Below are positions 1 through 11,943 of a stretch of 64,000 bases of DNA, piece after piece (the stretch's first letter is position 1; each line of letters starts with the position of its first letter). The position numbers were made by a program, and so were the translations under genes. The notes under the pieces were generated by a model. It did no database searches and had not been told where the DNA came from. It saw nothing but the letters and a program-made list of their open reading frames with translations. This DNA comes from Amblyomma americanum (taxonomy: Eukaryota; Arthropoda; Arachnida; Ixodida; Ixodidae), in contig NC_135500.1 in the NCBI RefSeq assembly GCF_052857255.1, positions 165,784,683-165,848,682 of the forward strand, written 5' to 3'.

Positions 1-1970
1 CTCGCTCAGCAGGAGGATCGTCAGGACTCGAGGTATTTGTTTTGGCCTTAAAGAAAGTGGTTATTAGGGAAGAATTATTCAGGTGTCATACAATAAAGGA
101 GAGTTCATTGACTGTATTTGTTAGCGAGCGAAGCCTTCTTTTTTCTCTTTCTTATAATAGCTATTTCTCAGAGGCAGGAAAGTGGAAATTTTCCAAAAGA
201 ACGTATTCTAAGCATATCACTCCATGGTGTGCGAGCCGGAACATAGTGCGCTCTGATGCGTTGGAAGTCTCTAATTTGGCGCAGGGTAACGATGCCTTCA
301 CACATTTGTGGCCGCATGATGTTAGATTATGAATACATATAGTCGGTGCACATCTCATCTTAGGAATTAACATCACTACCGTTAACAACAGCATGCTGAA
401 AGCTTTTTTGAAGCGCAAGAATAAGTATATCTCAAGTTCTATCAGGTATATTCCACAATTCTTTTCCGTTGTATCAAGATGTGTGCTAACCGTAGTTGTC
501 ACTGTGTATGGAATGCTTTGTTTTTGTGGTACAAGAATGAGTGCATATTATATTGTATCCGGTATATGTTACAATTTCCTTGTACCATATCAAGGTGTAG
601 GATTACCAAAACTGTTACATGCCAAGTGAATAGGGGCTCAAAACTGGTCATGTGGAAGCTCCCACTTTTTGTTCGAGGCCTCCTCACCCTCTTTTTTGTT
701 ACTTAGGAAAGAAATAAAAAAAAAACACTGATTGAACGAAATAAGCATTGAACCAACTTCTTTAAATTACTGTCTTGGCGCATGAAATTGTTGACAATTT
801 CAGACTGGAAAAGAACAAAACGAGGAGAATTCTCTTCATAATTTCCTATTCTATTTTTAACAGGAATATGAACTACTGAACAATTTGCTCAACTAAGAAC
901 GGCGGCGGACAACAGTGCCCCATACACACTTGAATGACTGAACGTCTGTTTGCTAACCAAAGCGGCTAAAGGGTTCAAAATGACCAAAGGTGTTGCACTT
1001 TACTTTTAGTCGCCCAGAAATGTTCATTCTAAGAGGACATGGAAGTACATAAGTGTGTACCACCGTACCCGGTGGTTGCCGCAAACAATTCAGCAAGAAA
1101 AACTAATAGAATTTTAGTTTATTGAAAAGGTAAAATAATGAACTAGAAGGAGTCTAGTGAAACGTGGTCAGAGTGTGAAACGGTGATACGCACATAGGCA
1201 GTAAAAAAAGGGAAGTCCCCTAGAATAGCGAGTGTAAGTACAAGAAAAACCATTCAATACTGAAATAATGTATGTACAGAACACCACCGAACCGATATGC
1301 CTTTACCATATCTATCGCGCAAGTACACTGAACATTGAAGTGTTCTCCGTGCGTTTCCTCCTCTTAAGTTCTTCTCTTTATTCAGGGCTCGTATTTCGAT
1401 TTCGACACTAAAGGCGCGTAAAAGGCCACTGCGAAGCGGATAACATTTCAATATAACCGAAAGCATCCTTGCATCCACTATGTGCAGTCGGCGGAGACGC
1501 AAGCAAAGCAGGCCCGACACCGTGCTGTGCAGAAGCGCACGCTTTCCGCTTGAATAGCTAGGAAGGAGAAACTTGAACTAGAAGCTGTCATGAAAAAAAA
1601 GTAATGCTTGTCTGTCGGGACTGTAAATGTAAAATACTAATTATGCCCCCCAAATATCAATTACTATCATTAATACCATTGTCTACCCCCCCCCCCCCAA
1701 AAAAAAAAAAATAAGCAAGTATCATTTCACTCGTGGATTTTATATTTTATTTAAAGGTTTTGTTTCCTGAATAGTGTGATTATTTTAAGACACTACAACG
1801 CATATTTAGAAAAAGAAGACAATTGCTATTTGGGGCATTGGTCGCAGGCGTTATTCAGAAGACGCACCGGAAACAGCAACTCGCGCTTTATTCTGTAGAT
1901 GCGAAACTGGTCAGCCAGTAGTGCTGCATAAACGGGGCTTGCAAAATATGATCATTATAAATGCAGTAAC
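1..1970. other. AT-rich non-coding stretch
   Basis: I see no gene here. Short reading frames have no recognisable domain and overlap on both strands. Bases about 436-490 and 550-600 look like a decayed duplication, each with a TATC(A/C)GGTATAT start and a TATCAAG(A/G)TGT end. A poly-C tract followed by poly-A lies at 1686-1711. Confidence 0.5.
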
Positions 1971-2335
1971 CATCGTCATCATGATCAGTGTCGGACAGGG
2001 AGGCCAACTGCAGGACAGAGGCCTTTTATACCGACCGTTAATTCGCGCTGTTGTGCGCCATCTGCAGTCAACTTATCCCCGTATTCCTGACTGTATGCTC
2101 TCATCTCACTCTTGACCGCCCTTTGCTATATTCGCTTTCTGTTGGAACGCTGTCCGTTACCTGAATGGGCTATTGGTTCTTTTCTCTCCACATTACATGC
2201 ACTGTCCATGTCAATTTCTACATCGTGATTCCGGCTTGAGTGTCATTATCTCACGTCTGTTGCATGAATAACTTTGCTCTCTTTCTGCCTCTTGATCTTT
2301 TTCCATAACTCGCTATGCCATCCTTAGTTTAGCTT
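1971..2335 (-). mobile_element. Diverged RTE-clade LINE 3' end
   Basis: Read on the minus strand, this stretch parallels the better preserved RTE fragment at 8690-9065: a lysine/arginine-rich region, then the 3' end, then an ATGATGACGATG-type tail (plus-strand CATCGTCATCATGAT at 1971-1985). On the plus strand the order is tail, the GGACAGAGGCC block that corresponds to the GCCTTTGCCCTGCA block of other copies, CTTATCCCCG, then a TCCGTTACC block and a TTATCTCACG block. The reading frame is destroyed by substitutions and indels. RTE elements are APE-type LINEs with short, usually tri-nucleotide 3' tails, and 5' truncation is normal. It is clearly older than the copy at 8690. The family call is by alignment by eye. 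Confidence 0.6.
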
Positions 2336-3300
2336 GAAACCAAGTCTAAAATTCTTGGACAACAACTTAAATTGTGAGGCAACTGTGCAATATTGTAAGA
2401 TGCTGTTACAGAAGTAATGGAGGTAATGCTTCATTCTTCCGATGCCTAACAAACTATTTTTCTAAAGTCTAAAACTCCATCGCTCGCTTTGAGTAGTTAA
2501 GAGTGCAATAGATATCCAATGCGGAACGTTTTTGACGATAGCAAAAACGTTAATGTAAAAAAATGCAAGCCTACCGAAGGAAGATATGCGGATGTATTCA
2601 TTGTTAAAGTAGTATGTATGCAAAAACTGCGTGCATAAACAACTTCCCATTTAAAAATGCGCCTGTCCAGAATTTATTGGTATATGTTTAGCCTCCAAGT
2701 TTCTGCCCCAAAGGTGAGTACTGCAACTGCAATTAGGACATACATTCCTGTTGAAGGATATTAGTGATCTCTTCTTCACGACCTGAGAGTGGTTGCCAAA
2801 TGCCCCATAACCCTTTCTGATCTTGCTAGCTCTTTCACTCTCGTAGTGCGGATGTATGGTCACTGCCGTTCCTAAACCAGTGTATTCACCAGGGATACTT
2901 AAAGGACCGCGAACACAAGAATAAAGTGAGTGAGTTAGTAAACGGAAGTGAATTTTATAAAACGGTTCTTTATTTAGACGTTCAGATTATCCAAGATAAG
3001 CAAGCCACAATGAAGCAAGTCATAACTTCAGGCCACAACCACAAACCACAGTGCTGCTCTAGCCATTCACGGCCGTGAGCACTTTCTACGCTAGGCTTCA
3101 TCACCTAAGTTCAGTACTGCCGCATCAGGCACCCGAAACAGTAGAAATACAGACTTTTCCCTACTAATTCTAAACACTCCAGCAGACGAGCCAAACGTAA
3201 GGCATGCATTTGTTTCAATAGAGAAGGTGAAAATGTCCCGCATAAGCGACCCACGTGCTCCAGAACGAACACTCAAAGTCGACCGGATTGAAGAAGAGCT
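2336..3300. other. Unannotated stretch
   Basis: I see no gene, SINE or TIR here. The short frames at 2462-2650 and 2651-2863 (minus) have no recognisable motif and no splice context that I trust. Confidence 0.4.
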
Positions 3301-3334
3301 GGGGGGGGGTGGGGGGGGGGGGGTGGAGGGGGGT
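3301..3334 (+). repeat. G-rich tract with G-quadruplex potential
   Basis: Runs of nine G, thirteen G, then TGGAGGGGGG follow with single T or A interruptions. This satisfies the simple rule of four or more G-runs with short loops. It is a low-complexity tract, and the proline-rich minus-strand frames across it are artefacts. Confidence 0.8.
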
Positions 3335-3739
3335 TGGCACATACGGCGCATGATATAAACATACAGGAGTAATCCAACTGTCACTCTTAATCTCCGGTAT
3401 AAATATTACGAGTGTGCACCGAACACAGAAATCTATAAAAGGGAGGTAAGAAGACAATCTCTTACGACATTCCTAAAAAAGAGAACTCTAAGAGGGAATT
3501 AAGTATGTAGTGTATATCATTTAGTGTACACCGTGTATCTAGTGCACAATATATTTGAGATCTTCTTATAGCTTCCACATAGAGGCGGTCTTTCGTTCTT
3601 GAATTGCCGTCGTTACATATTCACACTCTGACCGGCTGTATGTTCCTCCTGTCGGTGCCGGTTTCACATTTGCCGTGTGTCTATTCGAGAGTAGTTAGCG
3701 GTTGCCTTGGGACGCCGACAGCTGGTGTCGGCCTGAGGG
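3335..3739. other. Unannotated stretch
   Basis: Nothing recognisable. No frame has convincing coding character. Confidence 0.4.
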
Positions 3740-4105
3740 CTAGCGCTCTCTGCTCTCTTTCAGCGCCCTGCCATCCTGACTCTTCCTGCGGCCGAATTTA
3801 TCCCCTTTCTCCAATTCCCTGAGAGACACACCGCGCAGCATCGATTTTCTGTCATCGGGGACATCCCTAAGCGGACGCCACAGCATGCGACGGCGGAAGT
3901 TGTTCCATTTTCCTCGCTTCGTTCCTACTTCCTCCAGTTTCTTAGAATGCTCGCAAAATGCCGCATATTGCTCTTCTGCCACTTTCCCCACTACTGATAG
4001 GTAACTCCTTTCTTCCAGAGACACTTGGGGCCTTTTGTGCTTCCTTAACGCCATGCGCTTCATGTTTGTCCACCTTTTTCTATTCCCAGAAAAGCTGTTC
4101 CGGCG
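3740..4105 (-). CDS. Unidentified basic ORF, possible exon or gene relic
   Basis: A minus-strand frame is open from just after a TAG near 4106 to a TAG at 3740-3742. It has an ATG at 4061-4063 giving 107 residues. The composition looks like protein: charged and helical, with EERSYLSVVGKVAEEQYAAF, GTKRGKWNNFRRRMLWRPL and DDRKSMLRGVSLRELEKGDK in order and few low-complexity runs. A pyrimidine-rich TTTTCTGGGAATAG at the upstream edge could be a splice acceptor in the same frame. I do not recognise a family. It could be an exon, a degraded retroelement segment or a chance frame. Confidence 0.25.
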   Translation of the reverse strand, partial: RRNSFSGNRKRWTNMKRMALRKHKRPQVSLEERSYLSVVGKVAEEQYAAFCEHSKKLEEVGTKRGKWNNFRRRMLWRPLRDVPDDRKSMLRGVSLRELEKGDKFGRRKSQDGRALKESRER

Positions 4106-4741
4106 CTAAACGTATGCCATTTCAACCTTGAAGGCCCCTATGTTTACCGACCCTGCATGTCTCCTCTGTCGTGGCTTTACAAGGTAATGCATATGCATGC
4201 GAACACAGTAGATGATAGAGTGGAGCAGCGATATGAGGCTCTTTGCCTGAAGGCCAGCTTTTCGCAGTCAACGCGAGCTCTCATGGCTTACGTTTCGTCG
4301 CTGTCCTTACTGACAGGCTACCACCTGTTCTTCCTCTCCAGAACATTAAAGAACAAAGTGACAGCAAACCAAGTGATAGCCATCGCCTAAGGTCAAGCGA
4401 ACAAGCATCATCTGTTGGCGACTGCATTTTGTGAGCAAGATTCTCATTTGCACTATGGCTTCATCGTTGCCTATGAATGGCATGCACAGGGCTGCGAAGT
4501 ACTAAATGCCATTAACGATTCTTGATGAATGTACTTGATTAGATGTCTAAGATTAGATTCGACGAGCCTCCATCCTTCTTTTGTGCAGCGCTGGTATCCG
4601 TCCAGGAGGCGTTTTGCATTGTTGCTGCCCTTGCTTTGTCGACCTCGTTGTTTGAATACTACGTCTACTAGGACACGTCAGCGGAGCCCAATGGTTTGTA
4701 AAAGATAGCATAATCTGGCAGCTTACATCTCTCAGCCAATA
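4106..4741. other. Unannotated stretch
   Basis: No gene or repeat structure recognised. The short plus-strand frames at 4157-4434 overlap each other in two frames and have no motif. Confidence 0.4.
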
Positions 4742-5383
4742 TACAGGGTGTTTCACCTAATTTTATACAAAATTTTTAACGATACTCTTTTGGAGTTCAA
4801 TGAGCGCTTCTTGCGGCATAGCATTGTCAGTGCTCTAGTACATCAGAATATAGCTAAGACGTGCTAATATAGAATGGTTAACTTTCTAACTAATATTATT
4901 AGGCTACTTGACTATAAAGAGGCGTGTAGCCCATCGTAAGCAATACACATATCAATTTTCAGAACTTCGAAAACTTGGTTAACTTCGGCTTTGTGCTCCA
5001 ACAAATTTGGGCAATATCGCGGCAAAATACACGCGCTTAAGAGAAGCTCGCAGACAAAGCAATTTCTCCAGTGCACGTAACCCATCGAAACAGCCGAAAT
5101 TTGTAGAGCCACAGTGCTGAGGGTAACGGCGTTATCGAAAAACTAAAGACTGATATGGATATTACTTACGGTAAGCTACACGCCTCTGAATAGTTAAAGA
5201 GCCTAACTGCAATAGTAAGAAGGTTAACTATTCAAGATTTATTAACCTGCCTGATATTTAGCAGATCTTAACTGTATTCTGGTGCGCTACATCGCTGACA
5301 ATGCAATGCCGCAAAAAGCGCTCGTATAACTCAAAAAGCCTAGTTATAAAAACTGTGTAAAATCGCAGGTGGAACATCCTGTA
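4742..5383. mobile_element. 642-bp foldback/TIR DNA transposon (MITE-like)
   Basis: The two ends are imperfect inverted repeats of roughly 200 bp. The left end starts TACAGGGTGTTTCACCTAA. The reverse complement of the right end starts TACAGGATGTTCCACCTGC. The arms stay alignable inward through GAGCGCTT(C/T)TTGCGGCAT(A/T)GCATTGTCAG, AATGGTTAACTTTCTTACTAT-like sequence and AGAGGCGTGTAGC. The insertion is flanked by TA on both sides, as TA-targeting DNA transposons leave. The roughly 210-bp centre (about 4960-5160) has no transposase frame, so the element is non-autonomous. Ticks carry many repeats beginning CAGGGTG; the superfamily is not resolved here. The arms differ at many positions, so the insertion is old. 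Confidence 0.8.
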
Positions 5384-7133
5384 TACTGATTGAATTTCCA
5401 GTGGCCTCCCGAGTTCACCAAGCTGAGTTCACCAAAATATTAATTTTCCCGCCGATCAGCGCCCCAGATAATTGATTACAATAGAAATTATCGTAAAATA
5501 TAATGCTGTGATTTCATTAGAGCAATTTAATCACTTACATGGATGGCTTTACCCGTGCGGTACCGCAAGCTGAAGGTGAGGCCCCTGTTTCGCTTCTGTA
5601 ACTATTAGAGCGCTTGCAATGCCGGTGAAAAAGAAAGCCCCAGCTCGAAAAAAAGCGACACTTTTTACTCAGCCAAGTTTCCCGGCGCCATTATCAGGAT
5701 GTGCGATTACTTTGTATTTTATCTGCACTCGAGGCATCGCTGTAGGGTAATATAAGGAACACAAAGCTTAGCCCCTGAATAAATCACATTGTTTGCTGTG
5801 ATATTTTTTCTATCAGACGTTAGCGAAATGTGGCCGCCGTTTACATAATTCAAGGCTGCAACTTGGTTGAATTGAGGTTACACTTGCTCATCAGCAGAGA
5901 TGCTACTTCTGCCTTAATCTATGAAAAAATGGTTGTGTTGTTTTTTTAGTGCCGAAAAACAAGCATTGTAACAATACAGAAAAAGAAAACGCCGTGGAAC
6001 AGTATTTGGTAGACATTAAATTCATTAAAAGCGTTCTTAGACTGGATAGTGCTAATAACTGACCACCGGTATAGCAGTAGTTCGACAGTTTACAGCATAA
6101 TGACCGTATTAGCAGTAATCTCGTCATGCAGCTTGAGCACTTCACAAAATAAAAAGCAATAACAAAGAGCTATACTCTTTAAAAATCAATGCCCCAAATT
6201 CGCTAGCCGAATTCAATGTCAGGCCATCTTCAACACCTCACCCTCTCAAGCTCATCTCAATGGATAATAAATTTAAATTCTCAAAACCTGCTAAACAATG
6301 AGTGCAGCCCAGGTGTTTTTATTATATGGAAAGCCATACAAGATTGATCATAATTTGCGCTGAATACTCCGCGATCAATCATAGTGCGAATAGGTGGCTA
6401 TTAAGATCTTACATTGTATATGCGTATTAAAAGAAACGTGCTCAGCCAGAAAGGTTCTATTAATTAGTAAAAAATGATAGATCGCTGGCAGCCTGCGCCA
6501 TGCAAAAATCCTGAAAGGCACGTTCGATCTAACCTACCATCCTGCCGGAAAGGGGCCAGCTGACCGCATATGGAAGAAGTCTTCCTATTTAAAGAGCGCT
6601 ACCAGCTGTGCGTTCATTACAGTTCAAAACTTGTTTAGACTTTGTATCAGGGAAGAGATAATAACAAGACCTTGTTTGATGTGCAGTACATGTACTCCGT
6701 CTTGGACCGTGTACGCTTGGTAATCTGCGCCGTTCAAGTTTTGTTACGTCTGCATTTTGAGATTTTTCAGACAGAATAAAAATATTTCTCAGACGAATGA
6801 AAGAAGGGAGCACACTTATGCGCGTTTGCGTAAGCAGGGCGCCGCGTAGTCTGTCTTTAGATTTTCGGGTTTGTTGTCTCTGGCATTTTAATTTTACCGG
6901 AAAAGATAAGAATTATAATAATCTCAGGAGACCTGCCCTCAAATTTATGTCCAAATAAAATGATTCCATCATCATGTTACGAGCGGCACTGTTTCTGACG
7001 AAGTGCAAGAGAGAACATGGGGTGTAGAGCATAAAAGCGGGAAGGCTTCCGGCGACGCACAGTTATTTTTTAGCCGTGGTTATTGCCTCAGGCTACTAAA
7101 AGTGAACAGATATATGCGCGAAACAAGATAATT
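5384..7133. other. AT-rich non-coding stretch
   Basis: I see no gene, SINE or TIR element. The frames at 5903-6145 and 6589-6813 (minus) lack any motif. Confidence 0.4.
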
Positions 7134-7145
7134 GGTTCTAAAAAT

Positions 7146-7390
7146 AGTTTGATTTAGTTTGGTTTATAGGTATTTAACGTGCCAAAGCGACTCAGCCTAT
7201 GAGGGACGTCGTAGTGAAGGGCTCCGGAAATTTCGACCACCTGGTATTCTTTAACGTGCACTGACATTGCACAGGACACGGTCCTCTAGAATTTCGCCTC
7301 CATTGAAATTCGACCTCCGCGGCCGGGATCGCACCCGCGTCATTTGGGTCAGCAGTCGAACGCCATAACCACTGAACCACCGCGGCGGCT
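7146..7390 (-). mobile_element. Ruka-type tRNA-derived SINE, full length, with TSD
   Basis: On the minus strand it begins with a CCGCGGCGGTGG head, has a tRNA-like box A (GGTGGTTCAGTGGTTATGGC) and box B region around GCGGGTGCGATCCCGGCC, then the body GTGCGATGTCAGTGCACG-like block, the GGTGGTCGAAATTTCCGGAG block, and ends in a TTTGGCACGTTAAATACC-like 3' region. The host duplication GGTTCTAAAAAT (7134-7145) and GGTTCTACAAAT (7391-7402) flanks it, with one mismatch, which fixes the ends. It has no coding capacity; such SINEs depend on a LINE for movement and on RNA polymerase III for transcription. Comparison with the copies at 11944, 41426, 55161 and 56158 confirms the family. Confidence 0.9.
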
Positions 7391-7402
7391 GGTTCTACAA
7401 AT

Positions 7403-7699
7403 GAAAAGAGGTTCGCGGATCAAATGAAATCTTAGGAGAGACCAATAATATGGTCCCTGCACCTGAGTATCATACGATGCATCACAGGAACTCTCGGGTG
7501 AAATGTCCGCTCCTGCCAGACTCCGGATTGTTGTCGGTATTGAAGCTTGACAGACAGTAATAAATAATGAACGTGGGATTACACCTCCTGAGATTGGCAT
7601 GCTGCAGACTCGGGAGGTACACGAAAAACGAAACCGGAAAGGCACCGTGAAACCCATCTCACAGTAAAATAACGATACAGGTGACTGAAGCCTAGGCTC
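7403..7699. other. Unannotated stretch
   Basis: No recognisable feature lies between the SINE and the RTE tail. Confidence 0.4.
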
Positions 7700-7785
7700 G
7701 GGACAGGGTTAACTGGAGAGATAAGAGAGAGGCCTTTGTCCTGCACTGTGAGTAGTCAGGCGGATGATGACGATGATGATGAGCG
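7700..7785 (+). mobile_element. RTE-clade LINE, extreme 3' end only
   Basis: The block GGACAGGGTTAACTGGAGAG, then AGGCCTTTGTCCTGCACTG, GTAGTCAGGCGGATGATGACGATGATGATG matches the 3' end of the fragment at 8690-9065 almost base for base, including the (GAT)n tail. Only about 85 bp survive, as expected for a severely 5'-truncated LINE insertion. Confidence 0.75.
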
Positions 7786-8689
7786 CTGGGCTGCAGCGTT
7801 GCTAGAAACACTTTGTGCCTAAGCACAGCGTAGCTTGCAAGAGCACGCAGATCCCCAGGCGTACTCGACTTCTTTGATACTGACACTGAAGGTGGCGTGC
7901 TCAAGGGGCGTTATCAACAACTTTGAGCTCTCTGTACGCCTGCTTGAAAACTGCCTATAGTTTTCGTTGTCCAAATGTACTAATAAAGAGCAAAACACCA
8001 ATAAATGAGTAGATAAACAGCCGAGATTTCTGCACTCGAATTAAGGGTTTTTTTATTTTAAAATTTATCCGCACCACCCCAGTTATAAGTTTCATAACTT
8101 CCTTCTTCCGTATTAGGATTTATTTTTCTGCTTTACTGCTCTCATATTTTACGTACAAAATAGTTCAGGCTCCTGCTAGGTTTTTTTAAGAAATTATATA
8201 CCGACACTCCGCAAAAACACAAACAGAATCAGGTACTGCACAAACCGAATCAAGTTTCTGCATCGAGAGAGGGTGAAGTAAAAGCCACGTGCTCAGCTGA
8301 TGAGAATTGAAACCTGACAATAAATCAACCGGCACAAAAACTTATCCGGAGTACCGAAAAGTTGAGCGGATGAAAGCAAAGACAAAACAAAAACAAAAAC
8401 AGGTGTGAAAGAGGGAGTAACTTACGGCAGGCACGTGTCAAGGAAAAAGTGAAAGATAAACTGAAGAGGTGACAAAAAAGGGGTGATCGCCTGGAAACAA
8501 GAGAAACAACAACCAGGATAAAACGATGTTACATAGGCATCTTGCAAGTATAATGAGCTGAGCACGTGCCTTTTACTTTACCCTCATTTTGTGCAGCAAC
8601 TTAATTCTTGGAAAAGAGCGGGTGCCGTCAATTTCAAAACAATACCATATCAAAAATTATCAACTTTATCTAACGAAAAGGGTTCAGCT
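7786..8689. other. Unannotated stretch
   Basis: No gene recognised. The plus-strand frame that starts near 8589 is only meaningful from about 8690, where RTE homology begins; the upstream part is host or unknown sequence. Confidence 0.4.
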
Positions 8690-9065
8690 TATGTTAAGGA
8701 CAGCACAGCGATCCATGGAAAGAAAAATGATAGGCGTAACATTAAGAGACCGGAAGCGGGCAGAATGGGTGAGGGAACCAACTCGTGTTAATGAGATCCT
8801 AGTCGAAATCAAGAGGAAGAAATGGGCTTCGGCAGGGCATGTGATGCGAAGGCAAGACAGCCTTTGGTCCTTAAGGGTAACGGAGTGGATTCCAAGAGAA
8901 TGCAAGCGTAGCAGAGGGAGGCAGAAGGTTAGGTGGGGAGGATGAGATTAAGAAGTTTGCAGGCATAGGGTGGGCGCAGATGGTAAAGAACAGGGTTAAC
9001 TGGAGAGGCATGGGAATGGCCTTTGCCCTGCACTAGGTGTAGTCAGGCTAATGATGATGATGGTG
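8690..9065 (+). pseudogene. RTE-clade LINE, C-terminal RT tail and 3' end, one frameshift
   Basis: The frame from about 8690 encodes LRTAQRSMERKMIGVTLRDR, then KWASAGHVMRRQD and PRECKRSRGRQKVRWG. This is the typical C-terminal end of RTE/BovB-type reverse transcriptases (LR.AQR.MERR.LG..LRDR, W.WAGHV.R, KRSRGRP..RW). The frame hits a stop at 8943-8945, but a one-base shift in a G-rich run near 8938 restores the remainder to a TAG at 9034-9036. A short 3' region and a GATGATGATGATG tail follow. The reverse-transcriptase core and endonuclease are missing by 5' truncation. It is a dead copy, the best preserved of three RTE 3' ends in the window. Confidence 0.85.
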
Positions 9066-10965
9066 ACATCTTTTTTGTCTATTTGGCTACCATGCTCAAT
9101 TCTAGGAAGGCAGCTACTGTGTTACTCTGGCAGTGTAGGAAATTGAAGGTGAATGCAGGCTGGGGAGGTGGGTTTTTATGACGTATCGTTTTCAACACCA
9201 GATACGCAACTGAACTTAATAGATCCTTTTCTCGATCTGTAAAGAGCAAAATTTAAGGTTTGATCAGCAGCGACTCAGCTGATGACATTTTGAAACACCA
9301 GGGGAAATTAGGAATTTACAATGAACGAAATAAAATGTCAGAAGAGGCAACGAATATTGTGTCGACATCTCATTTTATGGGGCGAGGACAGCGCAGTTTC
9401 GAATTACAATAATCTTCTGTCCTTAAGGTATTGTAGGTACTAGAGTATTTTTTAATGACGCCGAAAACTGCCGGTATGGGGGTATAATGTCAGTTCCCGT
9501 TACTGAAATAAAACTACGGTTTAGTAATTTCTCCTGAAATATTTAACACACTAAGGATACTCAAGCATTGTCTTTTTTTCATTTTCAACGCAGAATTGCC
9601 ATAAAATAAACGCTGAACTTACAATTACGAACTACTCGGTCCCTTATCGACGCACTAGTTAAGAGATCGAACTCTAAGTATCATCCTAACAGGAGATTAG
9701 ACGTGAGAAATACAGAGAGCAGTGAAGGAGCCCAACTGCATTCGCGTAGACATTTTCAGCGTCGCCTTAGTCTGCCTTTTTTCCGCCGTGAGAGAAGAAC
9801 CAAGAAAAAGAGAAGAAATACAAAAATAACAATTGGCTGCCCACTGCAAGGTAGCCAACCGGAAGCCTTTCTGGTTAACATCCCTGCCTTTCCCACCTCT
9901 CTTTATCAATCTATCCAAGTCAGCAGAGTCACAAATTTTCTGCTCACGGCGCTTTCTTCTTCCTTTCCTGCTTCGACTTCATCGTACCGTTTCAATGTCT
10001 ACTTCCGCAACGAGCGGAAGTTCGATTACAAGCCCGATCTGCTTCCGGCGGCAAGCACGTTTTGAACAGCTGGCTTCGAACGCGTTCCATCGAAGGGTGC
10101 GAAGCGAAGCAAAAAAAAAAAGGAGGGGGAGTATGGAGGGGGAGAAGGAAGATAGAATTGAGCAAAATGCCTAATTATAGATGCGCACCCGACCGTGGTA
10201 TTTCCAGTTCTTTTTTCACTCCACGGCTCGAATGGTCACGACAAACATATATCGGAAACCGGGTGGGAAATAAAGAGATCTAGCAACTTGGAATAAAGGC
10301 TCCGTGTAGCAACAATGCCCTTGTACTTGGCACTTGCTCACCTAAAATCAGTTGGCAGCACGGAGGGTGAAAAATATTCGTATGTGATAGAGACAAGTCG
10401 GCTGCTGACTCTCGGGCACTGACCGCATTCTTTAAACTACTTGCTGCTGGAATAAGTCAAAAGTGTCAGCACGGTAAGATTAGTTGCTCTGTGGTCGTGG
10501 TTGTCTGTGAAACTGCCATAGTCAAAGATTTGTCCTGCACAGTTTCTTAGCTTAGCTTCTTAGCACAGCAGGCACCGCGTGCTTTCATCAGAATGCAAGG
10601 TAAAGGCTTTGGGAAGCACCACGTAAAATTCACTCCCAAATGTCTCATCAACCCCATCCGTGGCATGTTACTGCAATTACGTGAATACAGCTCTTTAATG
10701 AATGAAATGCTCATCAGCATCGTCATCACTACTTCAGAATTCTGTAAGTAGGCGGGCGAAGCGTAAGCAAGGAAATGTAAAATATCTTAAGCCTCAGTAT
10801 GCAAGAGATACGAATAAGGGATGTTTTAAGATCTTTGCTAATAATGGGAGACGTTTAGTTCACCCATTTTTCAAAGGAATGAAGGCTGCCAACAGTCACG
10901 GGAACAGCGAAACGAGTTTGAATCTGAAGACTGAAAATTTCGCCCGGATTGTTTTTCATGTTAGA
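9066..10965. other. Unannotated stretch
   Basis: No recognisable gene. Overlapping frames at 9697-10283 on both strands contradict each other and hold no motif; a purine-rich A10-GGAGGGGGAG-like run sits at about 10110-10145. Confidence 0.4.
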
Positions 10966-11047
10966 ATTTAACTTATAAGGTAAACAGGAACATAGTCTCG
11001 GACGTAATTTAACTTAAAAGGTAAACAGGAACATAGTCTCGGACGTC
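10966..11047. repeat. 41-bp tandem duplication
   Basis: Two adjacent copies (10966-11006 and 11007-11047) share ATTTAACTTA(T/A)AAGGTAAACAGG and the following ACATAGTCTCGGACGT, with two visible differences. It looks like a recent local duplication. Confidence 0.85.
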
Positions 11048-11943
11048 GTGCCTCGGCTCGTTATAAGTACCAATGTGTAAGTGATCTTTTTTATATTTTT
11101 TGCCTTGTTCTTACAGGACTTTGACAATAATTTTTCATTACAAAGCCATTACATGGACGAGAATGTCTTTGTAGTCTTCCATGTGAAAAAAAGTTGTTCT
11201 CTTTTCATTGCTCGTTTTATTGGAAACCTCGACAATTAATAAAACAGCCACCCTAGATAATGTCACACTCTTGATCATCTTAAAGAGTAGGCCTCCGGAG
11301 AACCAGCGGAGGTACGATTAGCGCTTCACGAAAAGCTGGACTATAAATTTCGCTTTCAAAAAAAAAAAAAGCTGGACACATTCTTCATGCTATGATCTGC
11401 AACAGGTCATGAAGAAGTTCCTTGCCCTTAAATTGGGACGCGATTCGCATGAACTCGAGAGGCGTTCATGAAGGTTTCTTTCAATAACCTAACGTTTCAA
11501 ATTCCACACTTTGCAAGCGGACCGGCAGGTAAGTGTGCCGAGGAAAACAAAACACGGGCAGCCTGTGTTCTTCATCCAGCGTTTTAGATTTACTCATTGC
11601 TCCTTCCCTCTTGACCTGCGGTACTAGAAACCTTGTCGTAACGCATTCTCTAACGGTTTTAGTCATGTGCGTCTGTATATTAGTTCAGGAAGTGGCCAAC
11701 CATCCATTTATTTTGTTAAAATTCTCTCGATAAGCTTCACTTTGCAAATATAGTGGCAAGCGACTGTGCAACCTCTTTTGTACGTTATCTTGTCCCGTTC
11801 GATAGCAGCCTATCCAGAATAGTACTGAAGAAAAAGATTGAACGCCTGGTGCATCCATCCGATGGTCACTCATTTCAACTTCAGGTGCAGGGGTGAGAGA
11901 TGCCAAGCAAGCAAGTTTAGCAAGTTTAGCAATAATGATCCTT
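11048..11943. other. Unannotated stretch
   Basis: No gene, SINE or TIR structure recognised. Confidence 0.4.

Noticed and set aside
8293..8318. CTGATGAG...GAAAC resembling a hammerhead ribozyme core (similar word near 9277)
   Set aside because: Only four to six bases separate the two conserved boxes, so helix II cannot form, and no cleavage-site helix is visible.
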